From Rhynchosporium graminicola (Eukaryota; Ascomycota; Leotiomycetes; Helotiales; Ploettnerulaceae): a DNA stretch of 56,218 bases. Location of the stretch: assembly GCA_900074885.1 (NCBI GenBank), contig FJUW01000028.1:19709-75926 (forward strand), written 5' to 3'. Positions 11,027-21,943 of the stretch are shown piece by piece (position 1 is the first letter of the stretch; every line of letters begins with the position of its first letter). Made by a program: the position numbers and the translations under genes. A model generated the notes under the pieces. It worked only from the letters and a program-made list of their open reading frames with translations. It was not told where the DNA came from and did no database searches.

Positions 11027-12356
11027 GGAGTTGTGTATTACCCTGAAGTCAACTCAACTCAAGTCAACTAATTTATTCCGCTGCATTCTGCGAATGTCAA
11101 CTTGTCTTTCGAAACATCTGGCCAGACTATTTATGCTTGTTTCGCACTTTGCACCATGGTTTGAACCTTTGAAAACGCCGCTTCCGTTCCCCTCCTTCTT
11201 CCCTCAATCATCATAATATCTCCCTCCAATCAAGCTAGCCACATCCACATATTTCAACCAGTTGAGTACATGCTTGCCTTTTCTCATTAATATCAAGCGA
11301 CCCAGTCGCGCTATATCCCATTTCCAACTTTATCAGCCTACACCACAACCAGCCACCTGGTCTCTGTTACTATAAACTAACTTCCTCAAATAGTGGATAC
11401 ATGGATATGCTTTTTTCCAGCTTCAGTATCATATATCTTAGAACATAAGGAGGTCGTTTAAAGCTACTTTCGTCACGTAGCGCTATGGATTTCGATTGAT
11501 ATGTTACACTTCACGGGAGCACGAGACTTGGTTCTAGATATTTATAATGATGCGAATTTAAACACGCCTTAGTAGATATTATGGCCTAAACCTAGATAAG
11601 ATTAGATATAAAACAGAAAAACTCATATTCAAATCCATGCCAATCAGCCCCCAAAAGGTCCTTAAAAGCTACATATATTCGTCTCGCTATTCAAATCGGC
11701 TGATTATACCTATATTCGACTAATCCAAGCAGACCGAACCGCTGAACCAAACAACCCGATCACGACCTTGTCATTTCCCCATATTTTGCTCCATCCTATC
11801 CTATTTCTTATTCTTTTCTCTTCTCCCTCTCCTTCGTTCTCCAATCTCCAAATAGATGTGCCTATTTCCCGGTCTGTCTATCTTCTTTACCCTATCCCCA
11901 AGCATGCATAAGAAACTACTAATGTCAACAAGCTCTCATTTCCTATTTCGGAGACCACGCTCTCTGGGTCAAAGGAAAAGGCTGACTAATAACAATAACG
12001 CAAGCGAGGACGAAGGTACCTACGGAAACTACCACGCATCCATCCTCCTCCTTACTATCAACACTAGATATAAAAATCATTACTACCCCTAGCATAGAAA
12101 AAACTATGCCAATCTCTACATTCGCTGCGCGAGAAGTTTCACAGCTTTCCCGTAGGCCGTACCTACCCTGCCTATGAATGTCAAAACAAAGGTGGCCAAA
12201 TAAGACACGACGCCCAAGTCCAAAGTAATCGTGTTTTCCCCCACAACGCTCCGATGAAGAGCGAGAAGAGTAGTCCCACAGAATCAGTACCTATTTTGGA
12301 AATATTCTCCAAGAAGATTTTGAGTTGAGGGTACTTACTATACATTTGTGCGATCA

Positions 12357-12761
12357 ATCGGAATCGATTATTTCGTCATGAGGCCACAAGGCATACACAC
12401 ATACCACACCAAGAGCTACGCATGCCGCTTTTTCTCGCTCAACAATTGACTTGGTGAAATCGTACGAAAGTAGAGCTAGGGAGTAGTTCCAGCACTTTTA
12501 TAACAGCGAAACTATGCCCTAAGAATAATTCAAAAATGGTATTCTTATCAGACTAGTCTAAGATTAATTACAGACTACCCTATCAAGTTATTTAATCGCA
12601 TATAAGATAGTACTTTAAGATATCAAATAAGTGTTAGAGGGTTAAAACCTCGCTTTATTTATTTAGATAAAGTGGCATGCCTGAGCGTTATATGCCTGAT
12701 CAGGGCTCACTTTAGTAGTATATGTGCCTTGTGGCCTCATGACGAAATATTCGATTCCGAT
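12357..12761. repeat. Inverted repeat with 37-bp arms (MITE or fold-back element)
   Basis: Arms at 12,357-12,393 and 12,725-12,761 are reverse complements with one mismatch; the core shared string is TTTCGTCATGAGGCCACAAG. The arms enclose about 330 bp without an ORF, part of it AT-rich and TpA-rich. The arms may be terminal inverted repeats or a transposed inverted duplication. Confidence 0.55.
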
Positions 12762-13291
12762 CAATCTCCTAGCACTCTAGTGTTGGTGCTCCGCGCGTGC
12801 CTTATTCAGCCACCTTTTTCTGTCATCGATGGCTCGACTCCCGGGATCACCAGCCATCACCAACACAACTAATACTACCTCAATATTACTGCATACCTGG
12901 CACACGCGGACGGCTTGATTGTACGTATTACGACAGAGTGACACCAACAGATTTGAAGCCACCTACCTACCTACCCACTCAAATCGTCAGCCAATTGATT
13001 TCCCCCGGGCAAAGAATCGGCCGGGGAAAGAAAGAAGAATTACCGTCCGCGATGTCGCAGATGGTTTTTTGATATGGAGGGAGGTAGATACAAACATATT
13101 CTCTCTTTTTTTTTAATGAAAAGAGGAAGAGGGAGAAAAGAATAACAAAAAAAAGAAAAAGGACTTTGATATCGACATCTAGTACTATACTGTAGTGGGA
13201 AAAGGAAGACAAGACTAGGGATTCTCTCCTCTCCTCTTCTCTCCCCTCCTTTCATTCTCTTCCACTTGAACAATGAAACCCAAAAGATTCA

Positions 13292-13325
13292 TCAGCTCAG
13301 CTCAGCTCAGCTCGGCTCAGCTCAG
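13292..13325. repeat. Microsatellite (CAGCT)n
   Basis: About six to seven units of CAGCT with one CGGCT interruption. Confidence 0.9.
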
Positions 13326-13346
13326 AGGTTATGCCATACCAATTCT

Positions 13347-13392
13347 CCACATCCACATCCACATCCACATTCATATTCACATTCATATTCCA
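13347..13392. repeat. Microsatellite (CCACAT)n grading into (TTCATA)n
   Basis: Hexanucleotide tract starting as CCACATCCACATCCACAT and continuing as TCATATTCACATTCATATTC. Confidence 0.85.
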
Positions 13393-14066
13393 CAACACAC
13401 ACTTCCGCATCTCTCCAACGTGTCTGTCAAGGTAGGTGCTCGTTCTTGAGTGTGCCAAGTACGAGAAGGGGAGTGTGGAGTAAGGAGACAGATGGAAAGT
13501 ATAGAAGAGAGAGAGAGAGAGACAGAGATCTGCTCACTCACTTAGCATCGATATTTTTTCTTTTATTGGAATTCCTTCAAGAGTGTTTCATCTCATTTCA
13601 ATCCGTCAAGTTGAGTTCGGAAAATTGGGTCTCACCTTACCTCCCATCCTTCGGTATTGTGCCGCCTCGGTGCGAGGTTCATTCCGAATGTCCGTTCATG
13701 GTGTGTCTCGGAGTGTGTACTCGATTTCATTCATACCCGTCGTGCAATTGACAGTGATAAAGGTAGGTCTCTTAAATTGAGGGTTGAGTAGGGTGTGGTG
13801 GATTTTGTGATACTCCACTCATACCTGTAATTGTATTTTATTATGACCGCACAGAAATCCCTCACTTGACCGACTCTGACTTAATCAAACTTAGGTCTGA
13901 TCAGGGATTGTATCGAGACATAATTCAAAGTTTTTCGCCATGTGTATGCTACCTCCTTCAACGCCGTACTGAAACAAAATTGCTCCATGCCAATCGGTCC
14001 CTCCCTCCCAACCATTCTACCAAGTCCACCAAAACTATCCCTATGCCAGTACTCCAAAAACCCCCT

Positions 14067-15194
14067 CTAATCATCATTCTTCTTCTTCCTCCCCCTCGCT
14101 TTCTTAGGCTTCTTCTCCTCCTCACTACTATCACTTCCCCCATTCTCCTCCTTCCCCTTCCCACCTTTCCTCTTGCCCTCCCCACCAGCACCCTCCTGCA
14201 CCTCCGCCACACGGCCCACAATCTCCGCCAAGAAGTCAAACTGCTCACTTCCTAGAACGACCTGCTTCAAATGCGCTGCACTGACCTTCTTTCCACCCTT
14301 CTCTTTCGCCTTTTCCGCTGCTCCTCCAACAAGAGCAATCATAAATAATTCCAAGGCTTTAGAGACGGCGACGGGGGTGACTTGCGCGACCTTCCCGACT
14401 TCTTCGTCGGCTTGCATTATGCGTTTTATACGAGCCACGGGGAATTTGGTGCGGATTTCGATGTTGAGTGGGTTAGGGTCTGTGTATGTGGGAAGGGAGG
14501 ACACATTGTTGGTAGAGGAGGGGTCGGGCTTTATGCGTGGGCCACGAGAAGACATGGGTTCTTGTTGCTGTTGTGGTTGTGAATGTGGTTGTTGAGGGAG
14601 TATGTATTGATCTTGCGGTATTTGAGGGTATGATTGTTGGAATTGCTGCTGAGCTTGTGGTGGTGGTGGAAAATGGGGGGAAGTTATGTATGGACCTTGA
14701 TCCTGTTCGTAAGCTTGTTCGGGAGGTTCGAAGTCGTCGCTGTATGAGGGGATGTTATTTCTGGCTTGGCGGTGAGGACGTCCGTAGACTCCGCTTGAGT
14801 GAGGATCCAGGATGGCGGTTTGGTTCTGAAATTGTCCCTGAAATGGGATTTGCGCGTTGAATTGATCGGAGTGCGATGGAGGGAGCGGAGGAATTGGTGG
14901 CATACAAGAATTTGATCCGTATTCTGCGATATCGTTTGCGCCGTCTGGCGCGAGACCGAACTGGGTTTGATTCGTGCCGAACGAGTTTAATTGATGAGAA
15001 GAATGTGTAACAAACGAGGGTATATTAGGTGAGCGTGGCGCGTAGGATGTGGTGTTGGTGTTTGTGGTTGAGGCTGTGGTTGTGGTTGTGGTTGATTGAG
15101 GATTGTTGGAGGGTTGATGTGTTTTTTTTGTCTTTGGCGGGGAGGAGAGAAAGCTTGAGAGGTCGGGGGATTGAGGCGCATAAGTATTATCCAT
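14067..15194 (-). CDS. bur6: NC2 complex alpha subunit (Bur6/DRAP1-type negative cofactor 2)
   Basis: An intronless 375-residue protein. Residues about 245-329 form a histone fold of the CBF/NF-Y-like class: [20 protein letters not shown], then [17 protein letters not shown], then [20 protein letters not shown]. This pattern is characteristic of NC2-alpha. In known systems NC2-alpha pairs with NC2-beta (Dr1) through the histone folds and clamps TBP on promoter DNA, repressing or modulating Pol II initiation in the nucleus. Residues 1-244 are low-complexity (Ser/Thr/Pro, then a Gln/Pro stretch around 178-212). The tail from about 331 is Lys/Gly/Glu-rich with an acidic patch (SDSSEEE) and a basic end (KKARGRKKK) that could be a nuclear signal. 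It is longer than the yeast or human protein because of the N-terminal extension. The start is the only ATG that gives the full frame, and upstream sequence is non-coding. DPB3/POLE4-type subunits are the alternative, but the [17 protein letters not shown] core favours NC2-alpha. Confidence 0.88.
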   Translation of the reverse strand: MDNTYAPQSPDLSSFLSSPPKTKKTHQPSNNPQSTTTTTTASTTNTNTTSYAPRSPNIPSFVTHSSHQLNSFGTNQTQFGLAPDGANDIAEYGSNSCMPPIPPLPPSHSDQFNAQIPFQGQFQNQTAILDPHSSGVYGRPHRQARNNIPSYSDDFEPPEQAYEQDQGPYITSPHFPPPPQAQQQFQQSYPQIPQDQYILPQQPHSQPQQQQEPMSSRGPRIKPDPSSTNNVSSLPTYTDPNPLNIEIRTKFPVARIKRIMQADEEVGKVAQVTPVAVSKALELFMIALVGGAAEKAKEKGGKKVSAAHLKQVVLGSEQFDFLAEIVGRVAEVQEGAGGEGKRKGGKGKEENGGSDSSEEEKKPKKARGRKKKNDD

Positions 15195-15679
15195 GTTTGT
15201 GTTTGTTCAGGTGGACCCACACCACGTGATAAACGATTGGTTGACTCGTTTCTTTTCTTTTTCTTGTCCCCGCCCGACTCTTTCGTTCCTTGTTCGAGAA
15301 AGCTTCGCCGCTTTTGGAGGCGGTGGAGGGAAAATATGTGGGTTCGATAATATCTTGGTGGATCTAGAGGGACCGAGGGATGTTGTGGAATGAATGGTAC
15401 AGAATGGTACCAGTACTAGGTAGGTAGCTGTGTTTGGTGAGGTGGTTTTGCAAGGCTAATACGACACCTTGGATGGAGAAGCGACGGGATGTGATCGAAA
15501 GAGGTAGATGTCGAAGTTCCCACCATGCTTTGGAGAAAGAACAAAAAGCCCAATGAATATCCGGCCAGCGTCGACAGAATAAGACAAGCGAAAGATATTC
15601 GCTTGGGGACGATAAATTGAAGCCAGCCAAGTCCAAGAACGGAGGTTTGTCAACAACTACTGTAGCTCCCCATGCCCGT

Positions 15680-15702
15680 CTGTCTTGTCTTGTCTTGTCT
15701 TC
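15680..15702. repeat. Microsatellite (TGTCT)n
   Basis: About four and a half units of the pentamer TGTCT. Confidence 0.9.
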
Positions 15703-16006
15703 TGATTCAATAAACTGCTGGCAGAATGTCGACTGGACTGCGGGCGGGCGGGCGGTGAAACTATCGGAGCAGCAGATAATCCGGGCCGCGGATCTCGAAC
15801 CAATGATGGGGCGGGGCGCCTTGGTGGCCGGCCGTTGAGTTATGTAAGCGTGTGGATCCCCCCCTTTGACCCGTCGACTTGCATTTTGTCGGAGCGAGCG
15901 GGGAGGGGCTGCCGTAGGTATTTGTAGCGAGGAGGATCCGCATGAATGATGACGATGATGCAGCCGGGGGTGAGTGTGAGCACGCTTGTCTATTTCTGGT
16001 TAGACA

Positions 16007-16026
16007 GGTAGGCAGGCAGGCAGGCA
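16007..16026. repeat. Microsatellite (GGCA)n
   Basis: About four to five units of GGCA. Confidence 0.85.
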
Positions 16027-16759
16027 AACCGGCGCAGGAATAGTGAGTCGAGTCGTGTCGTGTCGAGTCAGGTGATTTTGGCTGCATATATATATCGATA
16101 GGAATGAAAGTTCTTTTCCATTTATCTATCATAGGTCGAGTGACTGCGAGGACACGCCGTGATTGTGCGTGCGCGCTCGGGGATTGAAGGGCCGCCGGCG
16201 GGCGATTCATGCATTTCCGTTCTTCCACTTGTCCTTTACGCGCCGTCCGTCAGCCTTGCGGTCAAGCCATCGATCGTGATCCGTCACTTCATCAGCCTCA
16301 CCACCACCAGCCTACTTACACACTTACTATCACCACATTTCCATCAGCATTTTATCACATGTGAAATCTTCCTTGATCCTCAAATCCAAAAGTTTAAATT
16401 TCTATTTCAGTCTTGATCTCGTCTTTTATATATCCCTTCCCCCCCTTTCATTCCCTAGGTCATCTTCAACTTTCAAGTCGAGTTGCAGGCAGCCTTTTCC
16501 CTTGCCTATTGCATGCAGCCACCCTCAAGGCAACCACCAAAAGACAGTTGAATGATGATACCAAAGAGCTTACCTAGACCACACCCTGCGTACAAAATGC
16601 AGGGGAAACGCATGTTCCTCACACGAGCTCGAAGCCGCGGTCTACCCGATCTGCTGGTTCCTACTCGTGTGGTGGGTGGTTCGTGATGGAAATAACTTGA
16701 TCTAATCTGACAACTGGCTGGTTCGGCATGTCGAGAAGCGAAATGCGAGCGATTTCTTT

Positions 16760-16793
<34 letters not shown>
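16760..16793. repeat. Microsatellite (TTG)n
   Basis: Eleven uninterrupted TTG units after a T-rich start. Confidence 0.95.
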
Positions 16794-16888
16794 GGTTCTG
16801 TTTGCCCGTACTGACGGACGAGGATGAGAAGTCGGTTGGTCTACGAGGGCGGCTAGATTTTCATTCTAAAACATGCGGCTGCACTGCA

Positions 16889-16910
16889 TGTGTGTGTGTG
16901 TGTGTGTGTG
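16889..16910. repeat. Microsatellite (TG)n
   Basis: Eleven TG units. Confidence 0.95.
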
Positions 16911-17144
16911 ATGCTACGAAGATGGCGACTGCTCATTGTAGAAAGCGCAGCTCGAGTAAGAGGGGGCCGCCATCGACTTTGTCTAGAAGAACATCGGACT
17001 GTGGTTACTCGTCGTTCAATTTCGTCTACAAGTTTACTACTCATCTATCTTCAAGACGAAGCAAAGTCCGCAACCGGATCTCCCCTTCGATCCCTGCGAC
17101 ATCTCTATCTCGCTCAAGAATTCCGGGAGGCACCTGCCCATTTC

Positions 17145-18047
17145 TTAAAAAATCCTAAACTGCCTGCTTATCCTCTTGCTCTTTCCCTTCCTCCACCCTC
17201 CCCCCTCGGGCAAACGCAGCATACACGTCATCACATGCCCCATCTCCTTTCCCTCTCCTGTTACGCAAATACTAATAACAATCTCATCCATCTTCTCAAA
17301 CCCGAATGAATCTCTGATACAAACTTACAGCCTTGGCACGCACTACCTTCAACCCAACAAAGCCAGCTTTTCTCATCCGTGAGCTTGGTTGCCCGGGCAT
17401 GTTAGCTGCAAAGCTGCGACGCCGCGACGCTGATGGCTTGGGAGTGTGGCTAGCATCTTGAGATCTGTGTAGTCGTCAGATTAAGAGAGAGAGATGCTAA
17501 CCTTTAGAGAGGAAGACAGGAAGGGCGTGGGGAGAGGGAGTGGTTACAGATATAAGGTCTCCCCCCCCCAAAACCCCCTCTCGAATCCCCCTCGCCTTCT
17601 CCGCGAACTGATTCGCAAACCCATCATTCCTGCCTTCCACCACCGCCGAAGTCGCATTCCTCATTGTCATCATCGTCGAATCCTCTCCCGCCACCTCATC
17701 GATAAACCCCCATCTCGAAAATCCCACCACCTCCCCCTTCCTCTCCACGCTATCTACATTCACCTCGATCACTTTCATCCACCTCTCTTTTTCATTGGTG
17801 TTATTATCGATAATAACCCTATTTTTTCCCCAGCGTGAGACCAGATGGGAAATTTGGTCTGAAAAAGATAGAATGGGTAAGAGGGTGTTTTGAAAGGGAT
17901 CGATGTGGAATGAATGCCTGGGTTTGGAAATTTGCGAGGTGTGGGATGCCGAGGGGAAGGGAGGCAGGATTTGAGAACCTGGTTGGAGAGAGTGGCGTTT
18001 GTCTAGTTTTATTTTGGCAAAAGCCGATCGGTTGCTTCAATGAGTAG
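17145..18047 (-). pseudogene. Broken GNAT-family N-acetyltransferase gene
   Basis: Minus-strand translation in shifting frames gives, in the right order, the pieces of a fungal GNAT protein. These are an N-terminal IPHLANFQTQAF (about 17,915-17,950), DPFQNTLLPI (about 17,870-17,900), an open stretch with ERWMKVIEV and GEVVGFSRWGFI (17,700-17,785), the acetyl-CoA-binding motif A as LATLPSHQRRGV (about 17,417-17,453), then DEKSWLCWVEGSA (17,345-17,385), LYQRF (about 17,310-17,322) and GFEKMDEIVISI (17,265-17,303), ending at a TAA at 17,145. Moving from piece to piece needs at least four frame changes, two of them within about 45 bp, too close for introns. One step after DLIS (about 17,545) could be a real intron, since GTAACC and an upstream-branched CACAG are present. 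GNAT enzymes transfer acetyl groups from acetyl-CoA to amines; the substrate is unknown. The decay is by indels, not RIP. Sequencing error is the alternative. Confidence 0.78.
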
Positions 18048-18410
18048 TGTGTGAATCATTCATCGATTCTCGTTCAATAAAGAAACCGAGGATCCGGAAG
18101 GATTGAGTGCAGTTATTCAATCATTCAACGTGAGAAAGTGGAGGAAAGGTGATTGATGAATTGACCACATCTTATCATGAGATATATTGATAGGTTCTGC
18201 GATATTCAAGCAGCTAGCTCTGTATACTGTTAGAAGTCTGCCTAATCAGAGCTTATCGTGGACAAGCTTTACTCATCAGTGGGATACTCTAACGAAAGCA
18301 GGGAGCGTCAACATACATGCCTTAGCATGCATCTGTTGGCATGCTGAGATACGATACGATACGATACCACTGTACGTACCACTGCTTCCTGAATTCCTTC
18401 TCCAAAGCCT

Positions 18411-18437
18411 CCTCTTCTCTTCTCTTCTCTTCTCTTC
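18411..18437. repeat. Microsatellite (TCTTC)n
   Basis: About five units of the pentamer TCTTC. Confidence 0.9.
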
Positions 18438-18499
18438 GCTGAATACCTAGGACCTAGGTAGACTTGGAGAACTTTAAACGAGGGAGATATTCACGCCTT

Positions 18500-18536
18500 C
18501 AGTCAGTCAGTCAGACAGTCCGTCAGTTAGTCAGTC
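18500..18536. repeat. Microsatellite (AGTC)n, imperfect
   Basis: About nine tetramer units with substitutions (AGAC, CGTC, AGTT). Confidence 0.85.
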
Positions 18537-19902
18537 CTTAGGTAGAAATTACGATCTCACGAATTTATGGATATCGATGTCGTTTGCATGACGGAAGAAT
18601 GACTATACGTAGTTCACAAATCCAAAGCAGGTATATTTATCGCAGGTTCAGGGTCTGGTGGTATAGCTACGGCTATAGACTTGAGCTTAAGCATTTATTG
18701 ATTTAGAGAGCTCTAGCAGGCCGCTCGGGGTTCTAGTGTTCACGCTTGTCAAGATCGGTCAGGTAAGGTCCTTCCGTACTTATTTCTCCGATCGACAGCA
18801 CAGCACAGGACAGGACCGGGTGGCTGGCTCGGCTGGCTTAAGGTGGAGGAGAGATCTCCCGCTAGCTACAGGAGCTGTCTGTCTGGTGGGGCTTATCTCT
18901 TGTCGCCCTTTTTTACGACGTGCAACAAAACCTTTGACTGAGGTGATTGAGCATTTCACCGCGCTCCGATCCACGTGATAATATCCCAATCACGATTTCT
19001 GGAATTACATCTTCTCGATTATCTCTCAATGACTCTCCATTGCAGATCTATACGTAGAATTTCTCTTCCATCATACCTAGGTATCACATAGTGAAGTGTT
19101 GACAGGAAAAGAAGGGTCGTGTCGTAGTTCGCCGAGTGGCACGTGCACGCTACATCAACTCGATCTGGAGTCGCTCCCGACCAGACCACCTGTTCAGCAG
19201 CCATCACTCACCTCAATCGTTTCATGCCAACGGGAACGGATCGATAAGCTTTGTTGTAATCCCCGAGATCTCTTTCCCTAGACCGCAATGGAATTGTCTA
19301 GACCTACCATTTATTTCACCACTCAACCAGGATTCAGGATTCTGTCGAGCGGGTATGATGGGAAAGGAATAGCAACTTCTCGTTGATAAGCAGATCGGCA
19401 CCAAAACCTCACGATTCGGATTTTTCGCCAACGACTACATCAAAGCGCGTATTTTTTGTCTATCTACCGCTAAGCAGCGAATATGAAGAGACAGATGTAC
19501 GTCAGTTCAGTATTTTGAGGAGCTGTCGCTCTTGATGTCCGGGCCCCCGATAGAGTTCGTGATCTCCAAGTCTACCCCGTTGACGCAGCGGGATCGTCTG
19601 AGCACATGCGAGAGGCAAAACTCCAAGACCATCCCGATTCAACGATAAAGATGCAAAGCTCCCATATACCCGAGTATCTTTTTGATGAGCCTCTTCGTTT
19701 GAATCAATTCCGACATGTCGAGTTGAGTGAAGGTCTTTTTCTTCTCCTCGGCATTTTCACCTGTGATATTACCTATTCATTCTATCCTGGCTCAATTCCT
19801 TTGCAATTTTCATCCTTGCAAAGGACGTTCCGGCACGTATATCAATATCGAATTCCTTGGATTACCCTGTGCCTGCAGTGAGATTCCGGACTCATAAAAT
19901 CG

Positions 19903-21404
19903 ATGTCCCCTTTTGTAGGAGCGACAGCAACTCCACCACCAGCCGGCGTGATTCCGAATCTACCGAACCCGACCGACGTATTACGAACGGTAGCCATTGT
20001 AACTAACGGGTTGGCGCTGGGACTTACGACTCTAGTCACCGTGGGACGGTTCTACGTGAGGGTTCGGATTACGAGGGCGGTGTTTCTTGAGGATTGTAAG
20101 TCGCCTGGTTGCAGAAACCACTGCTGTGAAAATAGAACATAATACTGATTATTTCTGAAGGGTTTTGTGCTTTATCATGGGTCAGCAATGTTGTGAGAGC
20201 CGATATTTCCAGGGATGGTGTCTGACGGATAGCAGATTCTCAGTACAGTATTTTGTATACTCGGTCTTCTCAGTACGTCAATCCAGGACTGCTTCTGGTA
20301 TAGTGTGCTAATCAAGATAGGTCCTCTCACAGCCGGCGGAGGCTACCACGCTTGGGACGTCTCACCAGCTACACTTGTACAATTTCAAAGGATACAATAT
20401 GCCGTCACAATTCTCTACGGCCCAACAGTATGGTGCATCAAAGTGGCCCTCCTCCTCATCCTCGTACGAGTCTTCACACCATTCAAAAGAATCATCTGGG
20501 CAGTCTGGGGATTCATCTTTGCCATGTTGATTTATTACATCATAGCCACTGCGCTCAAGATATTCATCTGTACGCCCTTGAGCAAATTTTGGGACCCGAA
20601 TGTCCAGGGGAAGTGTGCGAACGAGAATCTGTTATTTACTATCGATACAGTGTGGAGTATCTTGACGGATGTGATTATTCTAGTGCTGCCAATACCACTG
20701 TAAGTCCCGCACATCAGAGAGATGAAGCCGATGGTCAAGAGAACTTGCACGTTCATGCTGGCCTTCGACAAATGGATCTTAGACTAATCCTCCTCTCAAC
20801 AGCGTCTGGTCTCTCCAAGTCCCCACCACAAAGAAAATGCGCACCATTGCCCTCCTAGGCGCCGGCGGTCTAGCAACAGCAGCCGGTATAACACGACTCA
20901 TATTAGTCCTCGATCTCGACGACTCTCCCTACCAACTAGGCGATCCCACTGTCTCCCTCTTACGAATAAATCTTTTAGTGTAAGTGCTCCCTTCCCTACC
21001 TCATACACGCATCAATAAAGCCCGACGAACAAGCCCACGCAAAACTAGACAGAGCATATAGCTGACTTGGTCGATTTCCCAGAACCGCTGAGCTCTCCCT
21101 CGGTATAATATGCGCCTGCCTCCCCGCATTCAACATCTTCTTCACAGCCGAACGCCAACGCAGTCGGCAACGCTCCACTTACCATTCCCACTCCAACTCC
21201 TCTTCCAAACCCAAGCAACACGCTCGCCATCTCTCTAAATCCTCGCTTAAACTTCCTGCTCTACCGGTTATGTCGCCGATTGGCGCGCCGGATGTGGTAA
21301 CGCGGCCGGAGAAAGCTGTCAAGAGGGATAGTTGGCCGTTGAGAAATGTGGGTGTAGGTGTGACACAGGACTCTGAGTTTAGGACTGGTGAGGGAGAGGT
21401 TTAA
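19903..21404 (+). CDS. Fungal rhodopsin-domain integral membrane protein (SAT4/PTH11-like)
   Basis: Five-exon model: 19903-20095, 20161-20192, 20236-20699, 20803-20979 and 21083-21404; all introns are GT-AG and the phases agree. It encodes 395 residues. Seven hydrophobic segments cover about residues 20-310, for example VAIVTNGLALGLTTLVTVGR, ILSTVFCILGLL, VALLLILVRVF, IIWAVWGFIFAMLIYYIIA, and DVIILVLPIPLVWSL. Family marks are EDWFCALSWV after the second segment, GGGYHAWDV at about 109-117, TPLSKFWDP with the following GKC in the extracellular loop, and a TTKKMR intracellular turn. The cytoplasmic tail (about 310-395) is Ser/Arg/Lys-rich and poorly conserved. Members lie in the plasma membrane; some PTH11-like relatives are receptors for surface or host cues, but most are uncharacterised and no ligand can be named. 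The second intron is only 43 bp but has a CTGAC branch site; an alternative 29-nt exon would need a 31-bp intron and is unlikely. Confidence 0.85.
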
Positions 21405-21943
21405 GGATTGTATTTGTGAATGAAATAAAATAAATTATTGATTAATGCTTCGTGATTGATGTTTCTTTTCGGTTGAGAGTATATGAATTGTAGAGATGTG
21501 TATAGATCGTGGCTGGGATTGCATGGCAAGGAAATATGTGAGGTGCTCGATTTGTGAGTCTGGATTACTTGGATGACTGACTAGTGGGACGATCTCGACT
21601 TGATGGGAGAACTATGCTGTAGATGAAGTTACAATGCCATGCTTAGTGCTTGAGCTGACATATTACGTATGTGCTCGGTGTTATGTCCTTTTCTATCTAT
21701 ACAATATAGTACAGCATGACTGGGTATCATTAACCGAGCTCTGTAATCCTACACGACTCCAGTCTGGATGTCGCCTTGGAGCGTGGGATGGGATTGTGCT
21801 CAAAATCGCATCAAGTGTGTGATGCCCCATCATCATCCACTGCGGACAAGCTAGTCCCGCATGATTCGCTTCTACCAAGAGACTGAAGTGTTCCAAGCAC
21901 CATCTCTCTGGTCCTTCAACATCCTCACCCCTAATCCAGGCTT
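21405..21943. other. Convergent 3' intergenic region
   Basis: Lies between the ends of the plus-strand rhodopsin-type gene and the minus-strand Sel1-like gene, so it should hold both terminators. AT-rich 3' end signals such as AATAAAATAAATTATTG at about 21,423-21,439 sit just after the first stop codon. No ORF is supported. Confidence 0.5.

Larger units (their letters stand above)
10431..14066. other. Intergenic region with no supported gene
   Basis: Composition returns to normal at about 10,430-10,450. Open frames are all short (under 165 codons), are full of low-complexity residues and match no family I know. The region holds two inverted-repeat structures (10,746-11,026 and 12,357-12,761), two microsatellites, and an AT-rich patch (about 12,500-12,670) that looks lightly RIP-affected. 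From 13,866 on it runs into the 3' flank of the NC2-alpha gene. Confidence 0.6.
15195..17144. other. Long upstream/intergenic region with microsatellites
   Basis: This separates the NC2-alpha start from the acetyltransferase pseudogene. No ORF is convincing; the longest, minus 15,761-16,228, is low-complexity. Tandem repeats are frequent and there are CT-rich stretches (for example 16,430-16,450) that could be part of the NC2-alpha promoter or of another transcript's leader. CACCACGTGA at about 15,220-15,229, close to the NC2-alpha start, contains an E-box-like CACGTG. Confidence 0.5.
18048..19902. other. Intergenic region, microsatellite-bearing, no supported gene
   Basis: Only short ORFs under 95 codons, none recognisable. 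Contains the (TCTTC)n and (AGTC)n tracts and a short ACGATACGATACGATAC run at 18,350-18,366. The last few hundred bases are the likely promoter and leader of the membrane protein gene starting at 19,903. Confidence 0.55.

Noticed and set aside
14537..14860. 107-codon plus-strand ORF within NC2-alpha
   Set aside because: Antisense of the low-complexity coding region (complement of Gln/Pro-rich codons); shadow of the real gene.
15761..16228. 155-codon minus-strand ORF upstream of the NC2-alpha gene
   Set aside because: Low-complexity composition over microsatellite-rich DNA, no motif, no splice support; taken as chance.
20244..20303. 29-nt exon plus 31-bp intron in the rhodopsin-type gene
   Set aside because: A 31-bp intron is too short, and reading straight through from 20,236 gives a hydrophobic segment in frame.
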